64,000 nt of DNA. It comes from Singulisphaera sp. GP187. Its GTDB lineage: Bacteria > Planctomycetota > Phycisphaerae > Phycisphaerales > SM1A02. The translations under genes were made by a program, and so were the position numbers. How positions within the stretch are numbered: position 1 is the first letter of the stretch; the number at the start of each line of letters is the position of its first letter. Below the pieces are notes generated by a model. The model was not told the DNA's origin and did no database searches. It was given only the letters and a program-made list of their open reading frames with translations. The DNA is taken from positions 62,001-126,000 of the forward strand of contig CAMBOV010000007.1 in the NCBI GenBank assembly GCA_945869475.1, given 5' to 3'. Positions 53,037 through 62,173 of this stretch are shown in pieces.

Positions 53037-54182
53037 ATGTCACTCAGCAGTTCATTTCAGGTCGACTTTCGCCACCGTGTCACGTTCACGCGTGATGCGT
53101 TTGATCCTGCGAATGCCGCACTCGCAGAGGTGCTCGGGCAGAGTGCAGGCCGCCGACTCATCGTCTTCATCGACGAAGGAGTGCACCGCGCGACTCTGGA
53201 CCTTGGGGATCGACTCGCCAACTACTTGGGCGCTCGCGCGCGCAGCGGCGATGAACTGCCAGAACTTCGGATGGTTGAGATCGTCACTGGAGGCGAGGAG
53301 GCAAAGAACTCGATCGACGTCTACGAACAGGTGCTCACCGCGACCGACCGCCACGGCATCGATCGAAAAAGTTTCGTCTTGGCGATCGGTGGCGGAGCGA
53401 TGCTCGATGCCGTCGGATTTGGCGCGACCCTCGCTCACCGCGGAGTTCGACTTGTTCGAATGCCCACGACCACGCTCGCGATGGACGACGCCGCGATGGG
53501 TGTCAAGAACGGCATCAATCAGTTTGGAAAGAAAAACTTTGTCGGCACTTTTTCGGTTCCGTGGGCTGTGATCGCTGACGAACTCTTCCTGACCACACTC
53601 AGCGACCGACATTTTCTTTCCGGCTTCAGTGAAGCGGTGAAAATCGCCTGCCTCAAGGCTCCGGCCCTCTTCGACCAGATCGAACGGGATGCCCCGCGCA
53701 TTCGCGCTCGCGACCTCACAGCTGCGATGCCGATCATTTCGGAAAGCGCGGCGCTTCACTTGGATCACATCACCATGGGTGGTGATCCATTCGAGTTGGG
53801 AGAGGCGCGTCCTCTTGACTTTGGTCACTGGGCAGCGCACAAGTTGGAGTCGATGAGCAATTACACGATCACACATGGAGAAGCAGTCTCGATCGGCATC
53901 GCGCTCGACTGCGAGTACGCGGTGCGAACCAACGTGCTCGACGCCGCGGTGTGTGCGCGCATTCGAGCGTGTCTGCATTCGCTTGCGTTGCCGACGTGGC
54001 ATCCACTGCTCGCGCAGTCGGGACAGCTCGCGCGCGGCCTCGAAGAGTTTCGCGAACACCTCGGCGGAGAGCTCAACGTCACGCTGCTTCGTTCGATTGG
54101 CGCCTCGACCGAACTGCATGCGATCGACCACGAGATCGTCGCTGCGGCCGCGAGTGCGCTTGAACCTCGCGCCTGCCCTTAG
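53037..54182 (+). CDS. eboD: EboD-type 3-dehydroquinate synthase-like enzyme
   Basis: A 381-aa sugar phosphate cyclase. NAD- and metal-binding parts are visible: SFVLAIGGGAMLDAVGFGAT, PTTTLAMDDAAMGVKNGINQ, the metal Glu in SGFSEAVKIA, and the His pair in RPLDFGHWAAHKLESM and THGEAVSIGIALD. The spacing equals that of AroB, but the RPLDFGHWAAHK wording differs from AroB (RxLLNFGHTFGHA) and is the form I associate with EboD. Together with EboB and EboE homologues in this window this fixes the assignment. Ebo proteins are thought to act in precursor export or modification, as shown for scytonemin in cyanobacteria; the product here is unknown. Confidence 0.82.
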   Translation: MSLSSSFQVDFRHRVTFTRDAFDPANAALAEVLGQSAGRRLIVFIDEGVHRATLDLGDRLANYLGARARSGDELPELRMVEIVTGGEEAKNSIDVYEQVLTATDRHGIDRKSFVLAIGGGAMLDAVGFGATLAHRGVRLVRMPTTTLAMDDAAMGVKNGINQFGKKNFVGTFSVPWAVIADELFLTTLSDRHFLSGFSEAVKIACLKAPALFDQIERDAPRIRARDLTAAMPIISESAALHLDHITMGGDPFELGEARPLDFGHWAAHKLESMSNYTITHGEAVSIGIALDCEYAVRTNVLDAAVCARIRACLHSLALPTWHPLLAQSGQLARGLEEFREHLGGELNVTLLRSIGASTELHAIDHEIVAAAASALEPRACP

Positions 54183-54192
54183 GATGCGGCGC

Positions 54193-54510
54193 ATGTCGAT
54201 CCCGCTCACTTCGAATCAGGTTGTTGATCGCTACTTTCTCGAGCACCGCGCCAAGGCGCTTGACATCGCTGCATTTCTCGATCGCTTCGATCGGGCTGCG
54301 ACGGCTGAGGGAGTGGCGACCTCTGCGACGACGACCGATGTTCGTGTTGGGGCTCTCGCTGCTGCCCTCGATCTTGTGCGTGATGGACAGCCCGATCGCG
54401 CGCGTCGCATGCTCGAACTCTGGAGCGATCATTCGGTCGATCCAATTGCATCGGCACACACCAAGGGAGCGATCGGCGCGGTACCGCTGAACGCTCGAGA
54501 TCGCACGTAG
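54193..54510 (+). CDS. Small protein of unknown function between eboD and eboB
   Basis: A 105-aa product. ATG 54193 is 9 nt from an AGG (54181-54183); ATG 54184 in the same frame is an alternative. It starts 10 nt after eboD. The sequence is mostly helical: SNQVVDRYFLEHRAKALDIA, then a short helix, VGALAAALDLVRDGQPDRA and a loop ending GAIGAVPLNARDRT. It contains no cysteine and no membrane segment. It occupies the place where EboA might be expected but is half the usual EboA length, and I do not see EboA motifs. No function is offered. Confidence 0.7.
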   Translation: MSIPLTSNQVVDRYFLEHRAKALDIAAFLDRFDRAATAEGVATSATTTDVRVGALAAALDLVRDGQPDRARRMLELWSDHSVDPIASAHTKGAIGAVPLNARDRT

Positions 54511-54519
54511 ATCGCTGCC

Positions 54520-55317
54520 ATGTACATCGATCCACACGTTCATATGGTCTCGCGCACGACGGATGACTATCAGCGGATGGCACTCGCAGGTTGTGTTGCG
54601 ATCACCGAGCCCGCGTTCTGGGCCGGCTACGACCGTTCGTGCGCGCAGGGGTTTGTCGATTACTTCGGTCAGTTGACTGACAGTGAGCCCAAGCGCGCCG
54701 CACAGTTTGGAATCTGTCATCACACGTGGCTGTGCATCAATCCAAAGGAGAGCGAAGACATCGGACTCGCGCGCGAGGTGCTCGCTGAGATTCCAAAGTT
54801 TCTCGATCGACGAAATGTGCTTGGCATCGGCGAAATCGGACTCAACAAGAATTCGCGCAATGAGCTCGTCGTGCTTGAAGAACACATCGCGCTTGCCAAG
54901 AGTCGCAACTTGCTCATTCTCGTTCACACGCCGCACCTCGAAGACAAGATGAAGGGCACGCGCATCATCATGGATGCGATCGTGAGTCACGGCGTCGATC
55001 CTGGACGGGTCTTGATTGACCACGTCGAAGAGCACACCGTGCGCGCCGTGCTCGATCGAGGTTTTTGGGCGGGAATGACGCTCTATCCAGACACCAAGTG
55101 CACGCCACAGCGTGCGACCGACATCTTCGAGATGCACGGAACCGATCGACTCTGGATCAATTCGGCCGCCGATTGGGGGATCAGTGATCCTCTCGCCGTG
55201 CCGAAGTGCCGAGAAGAGATGCGCGCACGCGGACACCTCGAGCAGACGATTCGCAAGGTGAGTTTCGACAATCCCAAACAGTTTCTTTCGCAGTCACCGA
55301 ATTTTCGAGTGGTGTAG
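54520..55317 (+). CDS. eboB: EboB-type TatD-like metal-dependent hydrolase
   Basis: A 265-aa amidohydrolase-fold protein. Metal ligands are the His pair in MYIDPHVHM, Glu in [14 protein letters not shown], His in LVHTPH, His in LIDHVEEH and Asp in INSAADWG. TatD DNases have similar motifs, but the opening [17 protein letters not shown] and the overall wording fit the TatD-related EboB group. The gene lies 9 bp downstream of the 105-aa gene and with eboD, so the three are one unit. Confidence 0.82.
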   Translation: MYIDPHVHMVSRTTDDYQRMALAGCVAITEPAFWAGYDRSCAQGFVDYFGQLTDSEPKRAAQFGICHHTWLCINPKESEDIGLAREVLAEIPKFLDRRNVLGIGEIGLNKNSRNELVVLEEHIALAKSRNLLILVHTPHLEDKMKGTRIIMDAIVSHGVDPGRVLIDHVEEHTVRAVLDRGFWAGMTLYPDTKCTPQRATDIFEMHGTDRLWINSAADWGISDPLAVPKCREEMRARGHLEQTIRKVSFDNPKQFLSQSPNFRVV

Positions 55318-55338
55318 TCGCGCGACAGAACACCGCCC

Positions 55339-56439
55339 GTGAACATGAAGATGAACAAAAAACTCCTCATCCTCGGCGGCACTGGATTTCTCGGACCGCA
55401 TCTCGTTGAGCTCGCGCTCACCAAGGGATGGGAGCTCACCCTCTTCAATCGCGGCAAGACGGCTCCCACACTCTTCGATGGCGAGAAGTACAAGTCGATC
55501 GTGCAACTGCGCGGCGATCGCGATCCAAACAAGGGTGATGGGCTCACCGCGCTCGACGCCGCGATCAAGGCGGGCGCGACGTGGGACGCCGTCATCGACA
55601 ACTCCTCTTACTTTCCACGAATCACAACGGCTTCAGCGAAGTTGCTCGCCCCAGTCACGCGCTTCTACCAAATCGTCTCGACGATCTCTGTCTTCTCAGA
55701 CTTGTCGATCGTGTGCGATGAGTCGACGCCGGTGAGCACGATCGCTGATCCATCCACTGAGAAAATCACAGGCGAAAGTTACGGACCACTCAAGGCCCTC
55801 TGTGAGCAGGCGGCGAGCGTGGCCTTTGGGACGACCGCGTGCGTTGTACGACCCGGGCTCATCGTCGGTCCCGGCGATGACTCGAATCGATTCACCTACT
55901 GGCCAGTTCGAATTGCTCGCGGTGGCAGCGTGCTCGCCCCTCGCACCGCCAAGCCCGACACCGCGCGCGTGCAGTTCATCGACGTGCGCGACCTCGCCGC
56001 ATTCATGTTGCGACTCATCGAGGATGGACACGCCGGCACCTACATCGCCAATGGTCCCCGTGGTCCTCTCTTTCTAGAAGAGATGCTCGCCGGCATCAAG
56101 TGCGCGGTGAGCGATCCAGTCGAATTCGTGTGGATCGATGAAGCGTGGCTTCTCGGCAACGGCGTCGGACCTTGGATGGGATTGCCACTCTGGATTCCCG
56201 TGAGCCCAGAAACTCTCGGCGCAGGGCGCGCCAATTGTGCGAAGGCATTCTCGCACGGACTCACCTGCCGCCCACTCGCTGAGACTGCGCGCGACACGAT
56301 CGCTGACTTTGAAGCGACCAAGAGTGAGCGACCTGCAGACTTCGCATGGGGAGTTGGCCGCGCACCCGGCATCACCGCCGCGCGCGAAACTGAGCTCATC
56401 GACCTCTGGCGCAAGCGCCCGCTCATTCCACCTACTTGA
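55339..56439 (+). CDS. NAD(P)-dependent epimerase/dehydratase (extended SDR)
   Basis: A 366-aa extended short-chain dehydrogenase. The nucleotide motif is LILGGTGFLGPHLVELAL with a following FNRGK. The catalytic YxxxK is ESYGPLKALCE, and RPGLIVGPGDDSNRFTYWP is the substrate-side loop typical of SDR family members akin to CSP41 and nucleoside-sugar epimerases. Three possible starts (GTG 55339, ATG 55345, ATG 55351) give nearly the same protein. It lies 21 bp after eboB and may belong to the same transcript. Its product is unknown. Confidence 0.85.
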   Translation: MNMKMNKKLLILGGTGFLGPHLVELALTKGWELTLFNRGKTAPTLFDGEKYKSIVQLRGDRDPNKGDGLTALDAAIKAGATWDAVIDNSSYFPRITTASAKLLAPVTRFYQIVSTISVFSDLSIVCDESTPVSTIADPSTEKITGESYGPLKALCEQAASVAFGTTACVVRPGLIVGPGDDSNRFTYWPVRIARGGSVLAPRTAKPDTARVQFIDVRDLAAFMLRLIEDGHAGTYIANGPRGPLFLEEMLAGIKCAVSDPVEFVWIDEAWLLGNGVGPWMGLPLWIPVSPETLGAGRANCAKAFSHGLTCRPLAETARDTIADFEATKSERPADFAWGVGRAPGITAARETELIDLWRKRPLIPPT

Positions 56440-56839
56440 TCGATTTTCGTCGAGAAATGAAGCTCGTTCCAGCGAGCGCGCCAACCAATCCGGCGATCGG
56501 TGTCGCTGCCAATAACCAGCGCGGCGCAATCGTTGGCACTGCCCTCGATATCTCGGAGAACATCGAGAGAAATCCAAAGACCAGCAGGACCGCAGCGAGT
56601 CCATAACCAGCCCACGTGTGGCCTCCCCACCACGTTGCAACGATGCCTCCCAAGAATGCGGCGCCCACGCCGAGCGCGAGCGTGTATCCAATCCAGAGGT
56701 TCGATTGTTCCCCCGTCAGTCCGTCGAAGACTCGGTCGGCGCCGAGCAGAACAACTCCGAGTGTCATCGCGATCCTGACCGTCACTGCCATGGTGAGATA
56801 ACCAAGCACGATGCCAAGCAGTGGTCGAAAGATTTTCAT
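56432..56839 (-). CDS. Small membrane protein, four helices
   Basis: A 135-aa protein with four predicted helices (about 5-33, 49-70, 77-95, 105-125) and a basic tail (SRRKSIK). No family is recognised. The 3' end overlaps the SDR gene by 8 bp from the other strand. TAAAGT on the minus strand (56851-56846) lies 6 nt before ATG 56839, so its promoter looks like the other leaderless starts. Confidence 0.65.
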   Translation of the reverse strand: MKIFRPLLGIVLGYLTMAVTVRIAMTLGVVLLGADRVFDGLTGEQSNLWIGYTLALGVGAAFLGGIVATWWGGHTWAGYGLAAVLLVFGFLSMFSEISRAVPTIAPRWLLAATPIAGLVGALAGTSFISRRKSIK

Positions 56840-56845
56840 GATTTC

Positions 56846-56851
56846 ACTTTA
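56846..56851 (-). promoter_or_regulatory. -10-like TAAAGT before small membrane protein
   Basis: Minus-strand TAAAGT ends 6 nt before ATG 56839, and the stretch between them is AT-rich. Confidence 0.4.
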
Positions 56852-56934
56852 CATTCGGTTCGACGGCTCTACCCTCGATCCCCCGGTGCGGCATGGATGT
56901 CGCACGACGCTCGCACATTTGCAAGGACGCTTCC

Positions 56935-57708
56935 ATGTCTGACACTCTGATCAATCGCATTCCCCCGCTCGTCAAAAACTTTGGCTTCGGCATGTTCTGC
57001 CTCGGCGCCACACTCGCTCTTGGAGTCACCGTTGGATCGCAATCGCTCGGTCGCGCAATCGCAAACTTCAAACGCGAACCGGCGGCGATTCAAGTGAAGG
57101 GAGTCTCTGAAGTCGCAGTCGTGTCTGATTGGGGAGCATGGCATGCAACGGTGAACGCGCGTGGCACGACACTCGCTGAAACATTCGCAACACTTGAAGT
57201 CGGCGTCGAGAAATTGCACGCATTCATTCTGGCGAACTCCTTCGAAGAAGGTGATCTCATCCGACTCGATGTCAGCACATCAACGCTCTACACACAAGAC
57301 AAAGAGGGCCACAGCACGAACACGATCGAGGGATATCGGTTGAGTCAGTCGATCATGGTTCGCTCGTCCCGAGTCGAAGCGATCCGAGCGATCTCTCGCC
57401 GCGTGACTGACCTCGTGCGAGACGGGGTCGAGGTCAGTTCTGGATCCACAGTGTTTCGCGTCTCTGGACTTGAAGAGATCAAGATGGCATTGCTCGAAAA
57501 AGCAACACAAAACGCATTTGAACGGGCTTCACTTCTTGCAAAGGGATCGGGAAGCGGCGTTGGTGAGCTCATGAGCGCATCGCAGGGTGTCTTTCAGATC
57601 GTTCCACTGGGATCGACCGACGTCAGCGACTGGGGCATCAGCGACACCTCGACGATCGACAAGACTGTGAAGGCGGTGGTCAGTTTGACCTACGCCATCG
57701 ACTCGTAA
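56935..57708 (+). CDS. SIMPL domain-containing (DUF541) protein
   Basis: A 257-aa product from ATG 56935, with AAGGA 8 nt upstream; a longer frame upstream is not used. One membrane segment (about 13-35, KNFGFGMFCLGATLALGVTV) is followed by the SIMPL fold: ITVKGVSEVAVVSDWGAW-like start, VEKLHAFILANSFEEGDLIR, a middle strand YRLSQSIMVRSSRVEAIRAI and the last strand VKAVVSLTYAID. SIMPL proteins are periplasmic and of unclear role; E. coli YggE is linked to oxidative stress. It is 26 bp before the cytochrome gene. Confidence 0.85.
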   Translation: MSDTLINRIPPLVKNFGFGMFCLGATLALGVTVGSQSLGRAIANFKREPAAIQVKGVSEVAVVSDWGAWHATVNARGTTLAETFATLEVGVEKLHAFILANSFEEGDLIRLDVSTSTLYTQDKEGHSTNTIEGYRLSQSIMVRSSRVEAIRAISRRVTDLVRDGVEVSSGSTVFRVSGLEEIKMALLEKATQNAFERASLLAKGSGSGVGELMSASQGVFQIVPLGSTDVSDWGISDTSTIDKTVKAVVSLTYAIDS

Positions 57709-57720
57709 CGCGTGCGAACA

Positions 57721-57726
57721 TAGCAT
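57721..57726 (+). promoter_or_regulatory. -10-like TAGCAT before five-heme cytochrome gene
   Basis: TAGCAT ends 8 nt before ATG 57735 in the 26-bp gap after the SIMPL gene. No ribosome site is seen. Confidence 0.3.
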
Positions 57727-57734
57727 CGCGATCG

Positions 57735-60542
57735 ATGCGGCGACGAACGAAGTTCATACTCAGTTCGTCGCCGCTTTCTCTTCTTGCACTGCTCGCGGCG
57801 TGCGATAAACCCCCTGCAAATCCACAGATTGCGCCGGTGGGCGCCAATTCGACTTCGCAGCGCGCTGGAGATCTCCTGCTCGCGCAGTCCAACTGCGTTG
57901 CGTGTCACTCTGCTGATGCGGCGGTCCGTTCGAACATCGCGCCACTCGCCGCGCCATCACTGCGCAATATCGGCGACCGTGCCTCGTCGTCGTGGATCAA
58001 CACGTATCTCAATTCGCACGCGCACACTGGCGAAACAGGCATGCGGATGCCAGACGTGTTTTCACAGGTTGCTGCGACTGAGGTTTCACACGCAATCCTC
58101 ACTCTCGCTGCGTATCTCTCGTCACTGCACGCCTCACCAGACGAGAGCGCAACTCTCGCCAGCGTCACCAGCGTCGCGACACCCGAACCGCCGACCACTT
58201 TTCCCTCACAACTCAACAGTGGTGAGAGACTCTGGCGCACGCTCGGTTGCGCCGCGTGCCACGCTTCTGCCGCCGATGGCGCACTCACCGATGAGTCGTG
58301 GCTCGCCGACAAGTTCACCCGACCCGCGCTTGTCGAGTTTCTCCTCGACCCCAGCACCGTCTGGCCAGACGGTCAGATGCCGAACTTCGATCTCACCAGC
58401 GACGAGGCGACGTCGATCGCGTCCTATCTCCTGCGCGGTCAAGGTCGCGCTGCCGATCGATCGTTCGCGCTGACGAAGACCGCAGGACTTTCGTGCAACT
58501 ACTACGAAGGCACCTTCATGGGAGTGGGTCCAGGACCGATCCTCACACCGACACGCATGGACACGATGGGCGATGTCGACATTCCGACCTTTGCGCGCGC
58601 CGACCTCTGGGGAATGCGGCTCACGACGACACTCACGATTCCGGTAGCAGGTTCATGGACGCTCTGGCTCGGAAGCGATGATGGATCGTCACTCGCTCTC
58701 GACGGCGAGGTGCTCATCGAGAGTCCTGGAGTGCAGGGATTCGGCTTCAAATCAGCCACGCGTGAACTGTCAGCAGGACCGCACGCGTTGTTGATCACGT
58801 ACTTCGAGGGTGCGGGCGACGCTGACCTGCGTCTCGAGTGGCGCGGTCCAAGAACTGCCCGCGAGAAGGTGCCAGCGACTGCCTACACGCGAGAAGCGAT
58901 CGCACTGCGCGCGCCACACCGTGAGCCCGATGCCTCGCGCGATGCGATCGAAGCTGGTCGCGCATTCTTCACAACGCTCGGTTGCGTGCAGTGTCATGGT
59001 CCCCCCGAGACGCAACGTGTTGCGCCAATCACGCCTCCTTCCTACACGCAACTGAACGCGCTCACGCTCACGCGCGGTTGCTTGAGCGAGACGCCAACCA
59101 CCAACCACGCTCCCGACTTTTCATTCACTGCCGCAGAGCGCGATGCATTGCGAGCGAACCTCGCGAACATTGATGAACTCGCGCGCCCGCGCCCTGCGAG
59201 TGAAACGCTTGCGGTGCGATTACTCGCTCTGAATTGCACAGCATGCCACACCCGCGAATCGGTGGGTGGTCCATCGCCTCACGCACTCGCGCTCTTTGAG
59301 GGCACTGCCGATATTGGCGAACAGGGCCGCGTGCCGCCGACACTTACTGGCGCTGGCGCGAAGTTGCGCATATCTGCCATCGACGATGTACTCGCCGGCA
59401 CCGGCAGCGTTCGACCCTATTTGCGCGCGAGAATGCCGCGCTTTGGAAGTGCGTCAACGTCGCAACTGAGTGCACTCTTCGCCGCGGCAGATAACGCCCC
59501 CGCGAGAGAGAGTGATCCACCGATGCGCGAAGAGATTCTGGCTGAAGGACGGCAACTCGTCGGCAGCGAAGGATTCGCGTGCATCGCATGTCACGGTTGC
59601 GCGGGTCATCCTGCTGCGGGCGTTCCCGCGATCGACCTCTCGTACACCTACGCGCGCATCCGAAATTCATGGTTCGAGAAGTACATGCGCAATCCTGCGG
59701 CGATCTATCCGGGCACGCGCATGCCGAGCTTCTGGCAACCTGGTCAACCAGTGCACACTGAAATTCTTGCTGGTGATTCGACGAAACAGATCTCGGCGAT
59801 TTGGTCTTACCTCGCGCTTGGAAGTTCGATGCCACTTCCAAAGGGATTGGTCCCAGGCAGCGCCTATGAACTTGCTCCGACGGATCGACCGATCGTGCTT
59901 GGCACTTTCATGGATGGACTCAGCGCGCGATGTTTCGCTGTTGGATTCGCCGATCAACTTCACTACGTCTACGACGCTGAACACTGTCGCACGGGCATGG
60001 CGTGGCGGGGTCGATTCATGGACGCTGCGGGTACCTGGTTCGGTCGCGCTGGACTGCTTTGCGAACCCGCTGGATTCAGTGTGATCGAGTTTCCTGCAGG
60101 CGATGCGATCGCTCTCTTGCAGTCGAACGCGCAAGGCGCACCGCAGAGCTGGCCGCTCACCACAGGCCGCGAAAGCGGATGGCGCTTCCTCGGAGTCGAC
60201 CGCGACGGCGAGAACGTCCCGACTTTTCGCACCGTGCTCGGTGAGATCGAAGTCCAAGAGCGTCTCGCACCCGCACGCGCCGTCGGAGGAGCTCACCTCG
60301 TTCGTGAGTTCGTCATTCGCTCGAAGCGTGAGATCGCTGGTCTGACAGTACGCGCGTGGGTCGCGACATCAATCGAAGCGCGCGACCAAGGTTTCAAGGC
60401 AGCGAGTGGACCGACCATCTTCGTCACGGGTGGCGGCGCGTTCGTACGCGATGGCGCGCTGCTCGCTCCCGTTGGCTTTCGCACGGGTGCAGATGAAGAG
60501 CGTCCGTATGAAGCGCACATTCGATTGGAGTACGTCTGGTGA
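57735..60542 (+). CDS. Lipoprotein multiheme c-type cytochrome with embedded PA14-like domain
   Basis: A 935-aa secreted protein. A signal peptide ends in a lipobox LAAC (Cys23). Five haem-c sites CXXCH are at about residues 54, 172, 417, 501 and 616 (CVACH, CAACH, CVQCH, CTACH, CIACH). Between sites 2 and 3 (about residues 245-380) is a PA14-like beta domain (VDIPTFARADLWGMRL, GSWTLWLGSDDGSSLALDGE, AGPHALLITYFEGAGDADLR). The C-terminal third (720-935) is beta-rich. Large cytochrome/PA14 proteins like this are frequent in planctomycetes and other PVC bacteria and are predicted to accept electrons from a partner propeller dehydrogenase. The downstream gene overlaps by GTGA, so the two likely act together. 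Confidence 0.85.
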   Translation: MRRRTKFILSSSPLSLLALLAACDKPPANPQIAPVGANSTSQRAGDLLLAQSNCVACHSADAAVRSNIAPLAAPSLRNIGDRASSSWINTYLNSHAHTGETGMRMPDVFSQVAATEVSHAILTLAAYLSSLHASPDESATLASVTSVATPEPPTTFPSQLNSGERLWRTLGCAACHASAADGALTDESWLADKFTRPALVEFLLDPSTVWPDGQMPNFDLTSDEATSIASYLLRGQGRAADRSFALTKTAGLSCNYYEGTFMGVGPGPILTPTRMDTMGDVDIPTFARADLWGMRLTTTLTIPVAGSWTLWLGSDDGSSLALDGEVLIESPGVQGFGFKSATRELSAGPHALLITYFEGAGDADLRLEWRGPRTAREKVPATAYTREAIALRAPHREPDASRDAIEAGRAFFTTLGCVQCHGPPETQRVAPITPPSYTQLNALTLTRGCLSETPTTNHAPDFSFTAAERDALRANLANIDELARPRPASETLAVRLLALNCTACHTRESVGGPSPHALALFEGTADIGEQGRVPPTLTGAGAKLRISAIDDVLAGTGSVRPYLRARMPRFGSASTSQLSALFAAADNAPARESDPPMREEILAEGRQLVGSEGFACIACHGCAGHPAAGVPAIDLSYTYARIRNSWFEKYMRNPAAIYPGTRMPSFWQPGQPVHTEILAGDSTKQISAIWSYLALGSSMPLPKGLVPGSAYELAPTDRPIVLGTFMDGLSARCFAVGFADQLHYVYDAEHCRTGMAWRGRFMDAAGTWFGRAGLLCEPAGFSVIEFPAGDAIALLQSNAQGAPQSWPLTTGRESGWRFLGVDRDGENVPTFRTVLGEIEVQERLAPARAVGGAHLVREFVIRSKREIAGLTVRAWVATSIEARDQGFKAASGPTIFVTGGGAFVRDGALLAPVGFRTGADEERPYEAHIRLEYVW

Positions 60543-62122
60543 AAATTCTCGTCCCATCCGTGCTGCTCATCTGCACACTCAGCGCCCATGCACAGGACAC
60601 GCCGCAAACCTTCATCACTCCCACAGTCGTGCCCGCGCGATTTCCCGATCGCGAAGCGCGCTTCTGGACAGTTGAGACGATTCCCGCACCGACCCATATT
60701 GTGCCTGAAATCACGGGCATTCTGCCACTCGGTGGCGACCGCGTCATGGTGAGCACGCGGCGTGGCTCTGTCTTCACGATCGCAGCGGCCTCGACACCAA
60801 CACCATCCTGGACGCTCTTCACCGATGGACTTCAAGAACCGCTCGGTCTCACATTCAAACCCGGTGACTCGCAGCCATGGATCTACGTCGCGCAGCGCGG
60901 AGAACTCTCGCGCATGTTCGATGGCAACAACGATGGTCGCGTCGGTCGCATCGAAACGGTCTGCGATGCGTGGACGATCTCTGGCAACTACCACGAGTAC
61001 TGCTTCGGTCCGGTCTTTGATCGGGATGGCAACGCGATCATCACGCTCAACATTCCATTCGGCGCACGACCCTTCGGAATCATGCCCTGGCGCGGTTGGG
61101 CGATGCGCATTGGCCCAGACGGCACGATGACTCCCATCGCAGGTGGATTGCGATCGCCGAGTTCACTCGCGTGCAGTCCATGGGGAGAAATTTTCTACTC
61201 AGACAATCAAGGCGAGTGGTGTCCGATGAACAAACTTTCGCTCTTAGTCGAAGGTGGTTGGTATGGCCATCCATTTGGATCGCTCGACACGTTCGATGCG
61301 AAGTCGCGTGTCGCCTATCCAGTGCCGACGACGGATGGTTCGCTCGACACGGTCGGCGCGGCACGACCTGTTCGACCCGATGGTTCTCCAGTCGACTACC
61401 CCGATGGCAAGCGCATCATCGATGCAAAGGCGCAGATGCCAACACTCGTCTTGCCCGCAGTGTGGTTTCCATATGACAAGATGGGACGCAGTGCGAGCGG
61501 ATTCGTCTGGGACACCACGCACGGAAAGTTCGGTCCATTCACGCAGCAGATCATCATCGCCGATCAGTACTCGGCGTGTCTGATGCGAGTCGACCTCGAG
61601 AAAATTGATGGTCTTTGGCAGGGCGCGTGCTTTCCGTTTCGCAGCGGACTCGCGTGTGGCGCGATTCGCGTTGCATGGGATACCGATGGATCGCTGCTTG
61701 TTGGCGAGACGAGTCGCGGGTGGGCATCGCTCGGCACGGCCACCGAGGGATTGCAGCGCGTTCGTTGGACGGGGGAGCATCCATTTGAAATTCTGCATAT
61801 GAAGGCAAAGCACGATGGTTTTGAGATCGAGTTCACCAAGCCAGTTGACGCTAACTCTGCGCAGAATGTGCAATCGTGGCGCATGTCATCGTTCACCTAT
61901 CTGCTGCACGCGATCTATGGAAGTCCTGAGGTCGAGACGAAGTCGCTCGTTGTGAAGCCTGGCACGCTCAGCGATGATCAGCGCCACATCTTCTTGCATG
62001 TGGATGGCCTGCGCGAAGGGTTTGTGCATGAGCTTCACGCTGAAGGAGTGCGCAGCACTGAGGGCGATCCACTGCTGCATGCCGATGCGTACTACACGCT
62101 CAACACGCGACCCGCGCCGTGA
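60539..62122 (+). CDS. Secreted beta-propeller protein (glucose/sorbosone-dehydrogenase-like)
   Basis: A 527-aa product from GTG 60539 overlapping the cytochrome stop. It has a signal peptide (VPSVLLICTLSAHAQ). The propeller repeats include LPLGGDRVMVSTRRGSVF, QEPLGLTFKPGDSQPWIYVA, DRDGNAIITLN and SSLACSPWGEIFYSDNQGEW, in the style of PQQ-independent sugar dehydrogenase-like or 'membrane-bound dehydrogenase' proteins of planctomycetes. The C-terminal 110 residues are a separate domain (FEIEFTKPVDANSAQNVQSW). The substrate is not known. With the five-heme cytochrome it could form a periplasmic oxidation system. Confidence 0.8.
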   Translation: MKILVPSVLLICTLSAHAQDTPQTFITPTVVPARFPDREARFWTVETIPAPTHIVPEITGILPLGGDRVMVSTRRGSVFTIAAASTPTPSWTLFTDGLQEPLGLTFKPGDSQPWIYVAQRGELSRMFDGNNDGRVGRIETVCDAWTISGNYHEYCFGPVFDRDGNAIITLNIPFGARPFGIMPWRGWAMRIGPDGTMTPIAGGLRSPSSLACSPWGEIFYSDNQGEWCPMNKLSLLVEGGWYGHPFGSLDTFDAKSRVAYPVPTTDGSLDTVGAARPVRPDGSPVDYPDGKRIIDAKAQMPTLVLPAVWFPYDKMGRSASGFVWDTTHGKFGPFTQQIIIADQYSACLMRVDLEKIDGLWQGACFPFRSGLACGAIRVAWDTDGSLLVGETSRGWASLGTATEGLQRVRWTGEHPFEILHMKAKHDGFEIEFTKPVDANSAQNVQSWRMSSFTYLLHAIYGSPEVETKSLVVKPGTLSDDQRHIFLHVDGLREGFVHELHAEGVRSTEGDPLLHADAYYTLNTRPAP

Positions 62123-62161
62123 CCGCGGTCTGCGCGAGCGACAAAGGAAGCCTCCTTCGAT

Positions 62162-62167
62162 CATAAT
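62162..62167 (+). promoter_or_regulatory. -10-like CATAAT before class I amidotransferase gene
   Basis: CATAAT, five of six bases matching TATAAT, ends 6 nt before ATG 62174. Confidence 0.4.
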
Positions 62168-62173
62168 GCGCGC

